DNA from: Hydrogenophaga sp. SL48
GTDB taxonomy: Bacteria > Pseudomonadota > Gammaproteobacteria > Burkholderiales > Burkholderiaceae_C
Direction of reading: 5' to 3'
DNA length: 64,000 nucleotides
NCBI RefSeq assembly: GCF_021729865.1
Contig: NZ_CP063400.1
Span: 1,488,001-1,552,000 of the forward strand
The stretch's first letter is position 1; every line of letters begins with the position of its first letter. The notes beneath the pieces were generated by a model, which was not told where the DNA came from, made no database searches, and saw only the letters and a program-made list of their open reading frames with translations. Of this stretch, positions 35,005 to 44,146 are shown piece after piece. A program made the position numbers and the translations under genes.

Positions 35005-36357
35005 TCAACCCAGCTTTTTCACCAGCACCTGGCTCTTGCGGTCCCAGTTGTATTTGCGTTTGCGGGCCTCGGGCAGCCACTCGGGGTTGACCTGCACGAA
35101 GCCGCGCTTGAGGAACCAGTGCATGGTGCGGGTGGTGAGCACGAAGATGCTCTGCAGTCCCTGGGCGCGGGCGCGGCTTTCGATGCGCTTGAGCAGCCGC
35201 TCGCCATCGCCCTGGCTCTGTGTGTCGGGCGACACGGTGAGCGCGGCCATCTCGCCGGTGCGGGCCTCGGGGTAGGGGTAGAGCGCGGCGCAGCCGAAGA
35301 TCACGCCGTCGTGTTCGATGATGGTGTAGTTGCCCGCGTCGCGCTCGATCTCGGTGCGGTCGCGCTTGACCAGCGTGCCGTCTTTTTCGAACGGTTCGAT
35401 CAGCGCCACGATGCCGCTCACGTCGTCCATCGTGGCTTCGCGCACGCTCTCCAGTTTTTCGTCCACCACCATGGTGCCGATGCCGTCGTGGGTGTAGATC
35501 TCCAGCAGGAGCGCGCCATCGACCGCGAACGGCAGGATGTGGCTGCGTTCCACGCCGCCCTCGCAGGCACGGATGCAGTGCTGCAGGTAGAAGGCGGTGT
35601 CGGTGGGCTGGGTGGGCGCGGGCAGGACCTTGAGCAGCTTCTTGGCATCGGCCAGCGGCAGTTCGGTGTCGATCACGCTGTCGTGGGCCGGGTGCGGCGC
35701 GCCCGCGTCGAGCGCGATGCCTGGCACCTCGGTCAGGAACATCAGCTTGTCGGCCTGCAGCGCCACGGCCACCGAGGTGGCCACATCCTCCATGCTGAGA
35801 TTGAAGGCCTCGCCCGTGGGCGAAAAACCGAAGGGCGAGAGCAGCACCAACGCGCCCATGTCCAGCGTGCGCTGGATGCCTTCGGTGTCGATCTTGCGCA
35901 CCAGGCCCGAGTGCTGGAAGTCCACGCCGTCCATCAGGCCCACGGGTCGCGCGGTGACGAAGTTGCCTGAGATCACGCGCACCGTGGCACCGGCCATGGG
36001 GGTGTTGGGCAGGCCCTGACTGAACGCGGCCTCGATCTCGTAGCGCAGCTGACCGGCGGCCTCCTGCGCGCAGTCCAGCGCCACCGAGTCGGTGATGCGC
36101 ATGCCGTGGGAGTAGCGCGCTTCATGCCCTTTCAGACGCAACTGCTCGTTCACCTGCGGCCGGAAGCCGTGCACCAGCACCACCTCCACCCCCATGCTCT
36201 GGATCAGCGCCAGATCCTGCGCGATGAGAGGCAGCTTGCCCGCTGCGATCGCTTCGCCCGCCACGCCAACGACCACCGTGCTGCCGCGCAGTTTGTGGAT
36301 GTAAGGCGCGACCGAGCGGAACCAGGGCACGAAGGTGAAGTTGAAGACGTTGGACAT
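35005..36357 (-). CDS. argA: Amino-acid N-acetyltransferase (N-acetylglutamate synthase)
   Basis: First step of arginine synthesis. The 450-residue product is bipartite. The N-terminal amino-acid-kinase-like domain (residues about 1-290; PYIHKLRGSTVVVGVAGEAI, VVLVHGFRPQVNEQL) binds arginine for feedback control. The C-terminal GNAT domain (about 295-450) has MAALTVSPDTQSQGDGERLLK as the acetyl-CoA loop and LTTRTMHWFLKRGFVQV. The ATG at 36357 gives the usual length; further upstream the frame overlaps hrpA's promoter and start. It is divergent from hrpA. Confidence 0.96.
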   Translation of the reverse strand: MSNVFNFTFVPWFRSVAPYIHKLRGSTVVVGVAGEAIAAGKLPLIAQDLALIQSMGVEVVLVHGFRPQVNEQLRLKGHEARYSHGMRITDSVALDCAQEAAGQLRYEIEAAFSQGLPNTPMAGATVRVISGNFVTARPVGLMDGVDFQHSGLVRKIDTEGIQRTLDMGALVLLSPFGFSPTGEAFNLSMEDVATSVAVALQADKLMFLTEVPGIALDAGAPHPAHDSVIDTELPLADAKKLLKVLPAPTQPTDTAFYLQHCIRACEGGVERSHILPFAVDGALLLEIYTHDGIGTMVVDEKLESVREATMDDVSGIVALIEPFEKDGTLVKRDRTEIERDAGNYTIIEHDGVIFGCAALYPYPEARTGEMAALTVSPDTQSQGDGERLLKRIESRARAQGLQSIFVLTTRTMHWFLKRGFVQVNPEWLPEARKRKYNWDRKSQVLVKKLG

Positions 36358-36444
36358 GGATCGGGGCAAGGCGGTCTTGTGGCGGGCGGAAGGGGCTGGG
36401 GCGCGGATAATCGCCGGTTGCCTGATTTTGACTGAAGTTCCCCC

Positions 36445-39400
36445 TTGACCTCCGCGCCGCTGCACATCGAATTCCCCGAGTCCCTGCCCGTCTCCGCCCG
36501 CCGTGACGAGATCGAGACCGCCATGCGCGAGCACCAGGTGGTCATCGTCTGCGGCGAAACCGGCTCGGGCAAGACCACGCAGCTGCCCAAGATCGCGCTG
36601 CAGATGGGGCGCGGCAAGCTCAACGCGAAACCGGGCCAGCGCCCGCAACTGATCGGTCACACGCAGCCACGCCGCATCGCGGCCTCCAGCGTGGCCAAGC
36701 GCATTGCCGAGGAGCTGAAGACGCCGCTGGGCGACGTGGTGGGTTTCAAGGTGCGCTTCCAGGACCGGCTCTCCAAGGACGCTTCGGTCAAGCTCATGAC
36801 CGACGGCATCCTGCTGGCCGAAACGCAGACCGACCCGGACCTGCGCGCCTACGACACCATCATCATCGATGAGGCGCACGAGCGCAGCCTCAACATCGAC
36901 TTCCTGCTCGGCTACCTGCGCCAGTTGCTGCCGCGCCGCCCCGACCTGAAGGTGGTGGTGACCTCGGCCACCATCGACGCGCAGCGTTTTGCCGATTACT
37001 TCGCCTCAAAAAAGGGCCCGGCGCCGGTCATCCAGGTGTCTGGGCGCACCTTCCCGGTGGAGGTGCGATACCGGCCCTTCGAGGAGAGTCGTGAATACGA
37101 CCTCAACAACGCGATCACCGATGGCGTGGACGAGCTCTGGCGCACACCACAGGGCGGCGACATCCTGATTTTTCTGCCCGGTGAACGCGAGATCCGCGAG
37201 GCGGCCGACCACCTGCGCAAGCACCTCAGCCACATCCCCACGCTGCGCAACGCCGAGGTGCTGCCGCTGTTTGCGCGCCTGTCGCAGGCCGAGCAGGACC
37301 GCATCTTCCAGGACCACAGCGGGCGGCGCATCGTGCTCTCGACCAACGTGGCCGAGACCTCGCTGACGGTGCCGGGCATCCGCTATGTGATCGACGCCGG
37401 CACCGCGCGTGTGAAGCGCTACAGCTTCCGGCAGAAGGTCGAGCAACTGATGGTCGAACCGATCAGCCGGGCGGCGGCCAACCAGCGCGCCGGGCGCTGC
37501 GGCCGCGTGGCCGACGGCATCTGCATCCGGCTGTACGACGAGGCCGGATTCAATGGCCGGCCGGCCTTCACCGACCCGGAGATCCTGCGCAGTTCGCTCG
37601 CGGGCGTGATCCTGCGCATGAAGGCGCTGCGCCTGGGCGCGGTGGAAGACTTCGCTTTCATCGAAGCGCCGCAGAAGCGCGCCATCGTGGACGGCTACCA
37701 GCTGCTCTCCGAACTGGGTGCGGTGGACGAGGCCAACGAGCTCACGCCGATTGGCCAGACGCTCTCGCGCCTGCCGCTGGACCCGAAAGTGGGCCGCATG
37801 CTGCTGGAGGCCCAGCAGCGTGGCGCGCTCGACGAGGTGATGGTGATCGCTTCGGCCCTGAGCGTGCAGGACGTGCGCGACCGGCCCATGGACAAACAGA
37901 CCCAGGCCGACCAGGCGCACGCCAAGTTCGACGACGAGAAGAGCGAGTTCAGCGGCACGCTCAAGCTCTGGAAGTGGCTGGACGACACCAAGGGCGGCCA
38001 TGGCAAGGACCACAAGCTCAGCCACCGCCAGTACGAAACCCTGCTGCGCGAGAACTTCATCAACGTGCGGCGCGTGCGCGAATGGCGAGACATCCACACC
38101 CAGCTGCACACCGTGGTGGCCGAGCACAAGTGGGTGCTCAACACGCAGCCCGCGAGCTACGAACAGCTGCACCTGGCCATGCTCTCGGGTCTGCTCGGCA
38201 ACATCGGCCAGAAGAACGAAGCCGAAGACTGGTACCTGGGCGCGCGCGGCATCAAGTTCTACCGCCACCCGGGCGCGAACCTGAGCAAGAAGCCCGGGCG
38301 CTGGATCGTCTGCGCCGAGCTGGTGGAGACCACGCGCCTGTTTGGCCGGGGCATCGCGAACATTGATCCGACCTGGCTGGAGCAGGTGGGCACGCACCTG
38401 CTGAAAAAACAGTTGCTGGACCCGCACTGGGAAAAGAAAGCGGCTCGCGTCTCGGCACTGGAGCGTGCCACGCTCTACGGCCTGGTGGTCTATCACAACC
38501 GCCGCACCGACTACGGCCGGGTGGACCCGGCGGGCGCGCGCGAAATCTTCATCCGCGAGGCGCTGGTCGCTGGCGACTGGGAGACCCGCCTGCCGTTCCT
38601 CGCTGCGAACCAGAAACTGGTGAAGCAGGTGGCGGAGCTGGAGCACAAGTCGCGCCGGCAAGACGTGCTGGTGGACGACGAGCTGATCTACGCCTTCTAC
38701 GACCAGCAGCTGCCCGCCGACGTGTGCAGCGGTGCCAGTTTCGAGCGCTGGTTCCAGGGTGCGGTCAAGCTCAATCCCAAGCTCTTGCTGCTGACCAAAG
38801 AAGAGCTGATGCGCCACGAGGCGGCCGGCATCACCACGCAGGCGTTCCCCAAGACCTTGCGGCTCGGCGGCGTGGACTGCGCCTGCACCTACCTGCACGA
38901 GCCCGGCGACCCGCGCGATGGTTTGAGCGTCACGGTGCCGATCTTCGCGCTCAACCAGGTGAGCGAAGACCGCTGCGACTGGCTGGTGCCCGGCATGCTG
39001 AAAGACAAGCTGCTCGCGCTGTTGAAGACGCTGCACCAGCGCCCACGTTCGCGCCTGGTGCCGCTGCCAGCCACGGCCGAACGTTTCGCCGCCGCGCTCA
39101 CCGAGCCCGCAGTGTTCGGTGCCGGCAACCTGATGGACGCGCTGCTGAAACTGGTGCGCGAGGCGACACAGCTTGACATCGTGCGCAACGACATCAAGGT
39201 CGACATGCTCACACCGCACCACTTCATGCACCTGCGCGTGGTGGACGAACACGGCCGCCAGCTGGGCCAGGGGCGCAGCCTCGCGGCGCTCAAAGCAGAG
39301 CTGGGGGGGCAGGCGCGCGGTGCTTTCCAGGCGCTGGCTTCGCTCAAGCTGGAAAGCCTGCGCCCGGCTGCGCCCGAGCCCAAAGTCGCGCCAGCACCTG

Positions 39401-40338
39401 CCAGTTCGGGTGGTGCGCGCCGCGTCACGGCAGAAGCGCAGCCAACACCCGCCGCCAGCGCCACCCAGCGCCACACCAGCTGGGATTTCGGCGAACTGCC
39501 CGAACTCATGGAAATCCGCAAGGGCGGGCAGACGCTGATCGGTTTCCCGGCGCTCATGGACCTGGGCGATGCGGTCGGCATCGAGGTGTTCGACGAGCCC
39601 GAGGTGGCGATGGCACGCCACCGAGAAGGCCTGCGCCGCCTGTTCGCGCTGCAGATCAAGGACGCACTCAAGTACCTGGAGAAGAACCTGCCCGGCCTGA
39701 TGACCATGGCCACGGCCTACATGCAGGTGGGCAAGACCGACAGCGGCTCGGGCGGCGGCACGCTGGAAGAGCTGCGCAACCAGATCATCGAACTCGCGCT
39801 GGACCGCGCCTTCCTGGCCGACCCGCTGCCCACCGACGAAGCCGCGTTCAAGAAGCGGGTGGACGAGGGCCGCGGCCGGCTCACGTTGATCTCATCCGAG
39901 ATCGCGCGCAACGCGGGCCTGATCCTCAGCGAATACGCGGCCGCCGCGCGCAAGCTGAAAGACAGCCGCCCTCCCGCGGATGTGGCCATCGACGTGGGCC
40001 AGCAGCTGCAGCGCCTGGTGCCCAAGCGCTTCCTGCTGACCACGTCCTACGCGCAGCTGCAGCACTTTCCGCGTTACCTGAAAGCGGTGCAGCTGCGTCT
40101 GGACAAACTGCGCGCCGACCCGGCGCGCGACGCCGCCAAGCTGGCCGAACTGCGCCCGCAAGACCAGCGCTTCTGGCGCATGGTGGCGGAACGCAAGGGC
40201 GTGCAGGACGCGCGCCTGCAGGAGGTGCGCTGGCTGCTCGAAGAGCTGCGAGTGAGCTTCTTCGCGCAGGAATTACGCACGCCGCAGCCGGTGAGCGTGA
40301 AGCGGCTGGAGAAGGCCTGGTCTCAGCTCAACGGCTGA
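36445..40338 (+). CDS. hrpA: ATP-dependent RNA helicase HrpA (DEAH box)
   Basis: Large DEAH/RHA helicase of 1297 residues, almost the length of E. coli HrpA (1300). It has Walker A CGETGSGKTTQLPK at about residue 36, QPRRIAASSVAKRIAEE, the DEAH box in IIIDEAHERSLNIDF, SATIDAQRF and the C-terminal QRAGRCGRVADG motif VI, then the HA2/OB and the long HrpA-specific C-terminal DUF3418 region ending VSVKRLEKAWSQLNG. HrpA acts on stalled ribosomes and mRNA processing. The start is inferred to be the TTG at 36445, since no ATG precedes the helicase core; no good ribosome binding site is visible. Confidence 0.95.
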   Translation: MTSAPLHIEFPESLPVSARRDEIETAMREHQVVIVCGETGSGKTTQLPKIALQMGRGKLNAKPGQRPQLIGHTQPRRIAASSVAKRIAEELKTPLGDVVGFKVRFQDRLSKDASVKLMTDGILLAETQTDPDLRAYDTIIIDEAHERSLNIDFLLGYLRQLLPRRPDLKVVVTSATIDAQRFADYFASKKGPAPVIQVSGRTFPVEVRYRPFEESREYDLNNAITDGVDELWRTPQGGDILIFLPGEREIREAADHLRKHLSHIPTLRNAEVLPLFARLSQAEQDRIFQDHSGRRIVLSTNVAETSLTVPGIRYVIDAGTARVKRYSFRQKVEQLMVEPISRAAANQRAGRCGRVADGICIRLYDEAGFNGRPAFTDPEILRSSLAGVILRMKALRLGAVEDFAFIEAPQKRAIVDGYQLLSELGAVDEANELTPIGQTLSRLPLDPKVGRMLLEAQQRGALDEVMVIASALSVQDVRDRPMDKQTQADQAHAKFDDEKSEFSGTLKLWKWLDDTKGGHGKDHKLSHRQYETLLRENFINVRRVREWRDIHTQLHTVVAEHKWVLNTQPASYEQLHLAMLSGLLGNIGQKNEAEDWYLGARGIKFYRHPGANLSKKPGRWIVCAELVETTRLFGRGIANIDPTWLEQVGTHLLKKQLLDPHWEKKAARVSALERATLYGLVVYHNRRTDYGRVDPAGAREIFIREALVAGDWETRLPFLAANQKLVKQVAELEHKSRRQDVLVDDELIYAFYDQQLPADVCSGASFERWFQGAVKLNPKLLLLTKEELMRHEAAGITTQAFPKTLRLGGVDCACTYLHEPGDPRDGLSVTVPIFALNQVSEDRCDWLVPGMLKDKLLALLKTLHQRPRSRLVPLPATAERFAAALTEPAVFGAGNLMDALLKLVREATQLDIVRNDIKVDMLTPHHFMHLRVVDEHGRQLGQGRSLAALKAELGGQARGAFQALASLKLESLRPAAPEPKVAPAPASSGGARRVTAEAQPTPAASATQRHTSWDFGELPELMEIRKGGQTLIGFPALMDLGDAVGIEVFDEPEVAMARHREGLRRLFALQIKDALKYLEKNLPGLMTMATAYMQVGKTDSGSGGGTLEELRNQIIELALDRAFLADPLPTDEAAFKKRVDEGRGRLTLISSEIARNAGLILSEYAAAARKLKDSRPPADVAIDVGQQLQRLVPKRFLLTTSYAQLQHFPRYLKAVQLRLDKLRADPARDAAKLAELRPQDQRFWRMVAERKGVQDARLQEVRWLLEELRVSFFAQELRTPQPVSVKRLEKAWSQLNG

Positions 40339-40423
40339 GCGCATTCCGCCCCGGTTCGCCGCGCATGCGGCCACCCTGGATCAGCACGCCGGCGCCGGGT
40401 GAGCGCTCGGTCTGTCCGATGAC

Positions 40424-41602
40424 CTACAGCCGCGCCAGACGCTGCAGGGCGCTGTGCAGCGTGTCGTCTTTCTTGGCAAAGCAGAAGCGGATCACCTTCT
40501 GGTCGAAGCCGTCGCCATAAAAGGCCGACAGCGGGATGGCGGCCACGCCGATCTCGCGCGTGAGCCACTGGCAGAAGTCGGCCTCGGGCAGGTCGCGTTC
40601 GGGCACCGCCAGATCGCCGATACCGACGCACTGGAAGTAGGTGCCCTGGCCCGGCAGCAGCGTGAAACGCGTGCCGGCCAAGCCCTCGCGGAACAGGTCG
40701 CGCTTGCGTTGGTAGAACGCGCTCAGTTGCAGATAGGGCGCCGGGTCGGCCATGTGGGCGGCCAGCGCGTGCTGCATCGGCGTGTTCACGGTGAACACGT
40801 TGAACTGGTGCACCTTGCGGAACTCGGCCGTGAGCGGCGCGGGCGCGACCACGGTGCCCACCTTCCAACCCGTCACGTGGTAGGTCTTGCCGAAGCTGCT
40901 GATGATGAAGGCACGCGCCGCCAGGCCGGGAAAACGCGCCGCGCTCTGGTGTGCCTGGCCATCGAACACCATGTGTTCGTACACCTCGTCGCTGATGAGC
41001 AGCACGTCGGTGGGCGCCAGCAGCTCCTGCAGCGTGAGCATGTCTGCCTCGGTCCAGACCTGGCCGCTGGGGTTGTGCGGGCTGTTGATGATGAGGGCGC
41101 GGGTGCGCGGCGTGATCGCCGCGCGGATCAGGTCGAAGTCAGGCCGGAAGGTGCCGGGCGTGAGCGGCACGCGCACCGCCACGCCGCCGGCCAGCTCGAT
41201 GTTGGGCACGTAGCTGTCGTAGCAGGGTTCGAGCACGATGACCTCGTCGTCCGGGTGCACCACGGCCAGGATGGCGGTGAGGATGGCCTGCGTGGCGCCC
41301 GCTGTGACGGTGATCTCGGTGTGGGCGTCGCAGTGCAGGCCATAGAGCGCCTGCATCTTCGCGGACATGGCCTGGCGCAGCGCGGGAACGCCGGGCATGG
41401 GCGGGTACTGGTTGTGGCCTGCCTGCATGGCGTGGGTCACCGCGTCCACCAGCGCCGGGTCGCAGTTGAAATCAGGGAACCCCTGCCCCAGATTGACCGC
41501 GCCCACCTCGGCCGCCAGGGTGGACATGACGGTGAAGATGGTCGTGCCCACGTTGGGCAGGCGGGAGGTGAGGGCTGGGGTGTTGGGTGAGAGAGCTGCC
41601 AT
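40424..41602 (-). CDS. PLP-dependent aminotransferase, methionine aminotransferase (YbdL) type
   Basis: Class I/II aminotransferase of 392 residues. The N-terminal NLGQGFPDFNCDPALVDAV and the PLP-lysine segment SSFGKTYHVTGWKVG are intact, with NSPHNPSGQVW and SDEVYEHMVFDG between them. The closest named relatives are YbdL-like methionine (and aromatic) aminotransferases and kynurenine aminotransferases. Substrate is inferred from the overall pattern only. It is convergent with hrpA and followed upstream by a repeat-bearing gap and cysB. Confidence 0.9.
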   Translation of the reverse strand: MAALSPNTPALTSRLPNVGTTIFTVMSTLAAEVGAVNLGQGFPDFNCDPALVDAVTHAMQAGHNQYPPMPGVPALRQAMSAKMQALYGLHCDAHTEITVTAGATQAILTAILAVVHPDDEVIVLEPCYDSYVPNIELAGGVAVRVPLTPGTFRPDFDLIRAAITPRTRALIINSPHNPSGQVWTEADMLTLQELLAPTDVLLISDEVYEHMVFDGQAHQSAARFPGLAARAFIISSFGKTYHVTGWKVGTVVAPAPLTAEFRKVHQFNVFTVNTPMQHALAAHMADPAPYLQLSAFYQRKRDLFREGLAGTRFTLLPGQGTYFQCVGIGDLAVPERDLPEADFCQWLTREIGVAAIPLSAFYGDGFDQKVIRFCFAKKDDTLHSALQRLARL

Positions 41603-41644
41603 GTCAATGTCCGGCGATCAAGGTAACCCCAGCCAGAACACCGA

Positions 41645-41717
41645 GGAACCGGCTCAGCCGGGCCGCAGGTGTTGCCCCCTGGGGGGTGACGGCCGTCAGG
41701 CCGGCGCGGGGGGTGTC
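41645..41717. repeat. Second dispersed repeat family (copy 2)
   Basis: Starts with ggaaccggctcagccgggcc and continues with gcaggtgttgccccctgggg and a GC-rich tail. It is a diverged relative of the elements at 24731 and 60886; similarity to the 60886 copy also extends about 20 nt to the left. The right end touches the cysB stop codon. Confidence 0.72.
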
Positions 41718-42660
41718 AAAGTTCATAGTCATCCGGCGTGCCGCTCATGGCTTTCATGATCAGTTCGCGCGAAAGCCGGTCGCTCAGCAGCTCGGCGAAC
41801 CGCAGCACGAACTGGCGCAAGTAGCTGCCGCGCTTGAAGGCGACACGGGCGAGGTTGTGGCCGAACAGCTGCGCCCCGGGGCGGGCCACCAGATCGGGCG
41901 TCGCGTTGTCGCCCTGCATGGCCATTTCGGCCACGATGCCCACGCCCATGCCCAGCTTCACATAGGTCTTGATCACGTCGGAGTCGATGGCCTCGAGCAC
42001 GATGTTGGGGCGCAGGTGGCGCAAGGCGAAAGCCTGGTCGATGCGGGTGCGGCCCGTGAAACTGGGGTGGTAGGTGATCAGCGGCACTTGGGCCAGGTCT
42101 TCCAGCGTGATGCGATCGCGGTTCACCAGGGGGTGATCGTGCGGGAACACCAGCACGTGCTGCCACTCGTAGCAGGGCAGGGTGACCAGGTCGGGGTAGT
42201 TGGTCAGCGACTCGGTCGCCATGCCGATCTCGGCCACCTCTTCCATCAGCATCTTCGCCACCTGGTCGGGCGAGCCCTGGTGCAGGCTGATCGCTACCTT
42301 GGGGTAGGCCTGCCGCAGCTTCGCCACCGGTCCTGGAAGCACATAACGGGCCTGGGTGTGCGTGGTGGCAATCGACAGCGTTCCGCTGTCCTGGGCGGCG
42401 TACTGCTCGCCGATGCGCTTGAGGTTGTTCACCTCACGCAGAATGACCTCGATGCTCTTGAGCACCTGGAGGCCGGGCTCGGTGACGCGCTTGATGCGCT
42501 TGCCGTGCCGCGCAAAGATCTCGATACCCAGCTCGTCTTCAAGCTCGATGATGGCTTTGGACACGCCGGGTTGCGAGGTGTGCAGCGCCTTGGCAGCTTC
42601 GGTCAGGTTCAGGTTGCGGCGCACCGCCTCCTGGACGAAGCGGAACTGGTGCAAATTCAT
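41716..42660 (-). CDS. cysB: CysB-type LysR-family regulator
   Basis: LysR-type regulator of 314 residues, the length of CysB/Cbl. The N-terminal helix-turn-helix reads LNLTEAAKALHTSQPGVSKAIIELEDELG (about residues 17-45), and the effector domain begins with the hallmark SIATTHTQARYVLPGPVAKL. CysB senses O- or N-acetylserine and sulfate status and activates the cys genes, here plausibly the operon 12 kb away. The start codon overlaps the stop of the sirohydrochlorin chelatase gene (atga), so the two are translationally coupled, tying the regulator to siroheme synthesis. Confidence 0.92.
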   Translation of the reverse strand: MNLHQFRFVQEAVRRNLNLTEAAKALHTSQPGVSKAIIELEDELGIEIFARHGKRIKRVTEPGLQVLKSIEVILREVNNLKRIGEQYAAQDSGTLSIATTHTQARYVLPGPVAKLRQAYPKVAISLHQGSPDQVAKMLMEEVAEIGMATESLTNYPDLVTLPCYEWQHVLVFPHDHPLVNRDRITLEDLAQVPLITYHPSFTGRTRIDQAFALRHLRPNIVLEAIDSDVIKTYVKLGMGVGIVAEMAMQGDNATPDLVARPGAQLFGHNLARVAFKRGSYLRQFVLRFAELLSDRLSRELIMKAMSGTPDDYEL

Positions 42661-43022
42661 GTCCGGGGTTCCAGGGCGATCCTGGCCAGCAGCGCGGTGA
42701 GTCGGGGGTCTTCGCCGGCGGTCGCCAGCTGTTCAAACACCACATGGGGGTGGGACGCCGCCAGCCCGGCCATCAGCACGGGCAGGTCTTCCCGGGCGTG
42801 TTTGCCCATGCCAAAAAACAATGGAAGCACCCGCACCCGGGTGGCTCCTTCGGCCAGCAGGGCGCTGGCGGCGGTCTGGAGATCAGGCTCGCAGAGTTCC
42901 AGGTAGGCGCAGGCCACTTTGGCGTGCGGATCGGTGCGCCGAATCTGTTGGGCCACCGCCTCCACCGGCGCACGCCACATCGGGTCGCGCGAACCATGGG
43001 CAAACACGATCACACCTTGCAT
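42657..43022 (-). CDS. Small CbiX-type sirohydrochlorin chelatase
   Basis: Product of 121 residues with the single-domain CbiX^S pattern. The metal-binding motif GVIVFAHGSRDPMW at the N-terminus holds the catalytic His; a second conserved region is RVRVLPLFFGMGKHAREDLP with another His. It inserts Co or Fe into sirohydrochlorin; with cysB directly behind it, iron insertion for the siroheme of CysI is the likely job (inference). A longer open frame upstream covers lptG in another frame, so the ATG at 43022 is the start. It is 5 bp downstream of lptG. Confidence 0.85.
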   Translation of the reverse strand: MQGVIVFAHGSRDPMWRAPVEAVAQQIRRTDPHAKVACAYLELCEPDLQTAASALLAEGATRVRVLPLFFGMGKHAREDLPVLMAGLAASHPHVVFEQLATAGEDPRLTALLARIALEPRT

Positions 43023-43027
43023 GTTGT

Positions 43028-44146
43028 TCACCGCCGAAGCACGAGCCAACCAAAGGCACCGAGCGATACAAAAGAATAGATGATGGCCGGTGAGGCCGCC
43101 GCGAGCCAGGGGCGCCAGTGGTTGAGGTTGCCGATGTGCCCGAAGACGTTGTTCAGCAGGAAAAAGCTGATGCCGATCATCACACCGCCAAACACATAGC
43201 CCGTGATCCCGCCGCTGCGGAAATGGAAGTAGGCAAAAGGCAGGGCCAGAACCACCATCACCAGGCAGCTGAGCGGGTAGAACACCTTTCGCCAGAACTC
43301 GATTTCGTAGCGCTGGGCGGTCTGGCCGTTGGCCTCCAGGTGCTGCACGTAGGCGTACAGGTCCGCAGTGCGCATGCGGTCGGGCTTCAGCAAGGCGACC
43401 GAGATCATCTCTGCCGAAATGCTGCTGGGCCAATTGAACGTCTGGTGCACGCTCTTGACAATCTTGGCCGACTGCTGCCCCGACGTCTCGAACTCGCGGC
43501 GAACCACCTTGCGCAACGTCCAGGAAGTGTCTTTTTCGATCTGGCCTTTTTCGGCTTGCAGCGTGGACACCAGCAGGCCCTGGTTGTCGAACTCGAAGAT
43601 GCGGACCTCCCCCAGTTCACCCTGGGGTGAGAGCGACCCCACATTCACCGAAAAATTGCTGTGGGTCTGCCGCTCCTTGAGCCAGGCGCCCGTTTGCCCC
43701 AGGCTGATGCGCCCCTGGTAGCGGGCCTTGAGCAACTGGGCGGTTTTGTCGGCGATGGGCGCCACGTAGTCGCCGATGGCGAAGGTCAGCGCGACAAACA
43801 GCAAGCCCAGCCCCAGCAGGGTGCGCAGCGCTTTCCAGGGCCCCAGGCCGCTGGTTCGCAGGATGGTGTATTCCGAGCTCTGGGCCAGCCGCGCCAGCAC
43901 CGCGACCGACCCGATCAGCACCGAAATGGGCAACAACTCGTACACCCGGCTGGGCATCAGCAGGCCCACGTACAGCAGGGCGTGGCGCATCTCGTAGATC
44001 ACCTTTGGGTCCAGGCGCGAGGGCTGACCCAGCGAACCCAGCTCTTCCACAAAGTCGAAGAAGAAGAAAAGCGACAGGAAGGCCAGCAACACAAAGCCAG
44101 TGGCGATCAGGATTTCGCCATAGATCAGGCGGCGGATGGTCCTCAT
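43028..44146 (-). CDS. lptG: LPS export ABC transporter permease LptG
   Basis: One of two permeases that, with LptB, extract lipopolysaccharide from the inner membrane. The 372-residue product has three N-terminal and three C-terminal hydrophobic helices around a large periplasmic beta-jellyroll domain (about residues 130-270). The N-terminus MRTIRRLIYGEILIATGFVLL and the end IIYSFVSLGAFGWLVLRR fit the family. It overlaps lptF by 4 bp (atga), as usual for this pair. The two small genes cbiX-type and cysB follow closely, so read-through is possible. Confidence 0.94.
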   Translation of the reverse strand: MRTIRRLIYGEILIATGFVLLAFLSLFFFFDFVEELGSLGQPSRLDPKVIYEMRHALLYVGLLMPSRVYELLPISVLIGSVAVLARLAQSSEYTILRTSGLGPWKALRTLLGLGLLFVALTFAIGDYVAPIADKTAQLLKARYQGRISLGQTGAWLKERQTHSNFSVNVGSLSPQGELGEVRIFEFDNQGLLVSTLQAEKGQIEKDTSWTLRKVVRREFETSGQQSAKIVKSVHQTFNWPSSISAEMISVALLKPDRMRTADLYAYVQHLEANGQTAQRYEIEFWRKVFYPLSCLVMVVLALPFAYFHFRSGGITGYVFGGVMIGISFFLLNNVFGHIGNLNHWRPWLAAASPAIIYSFVSLGAFGWLVLRR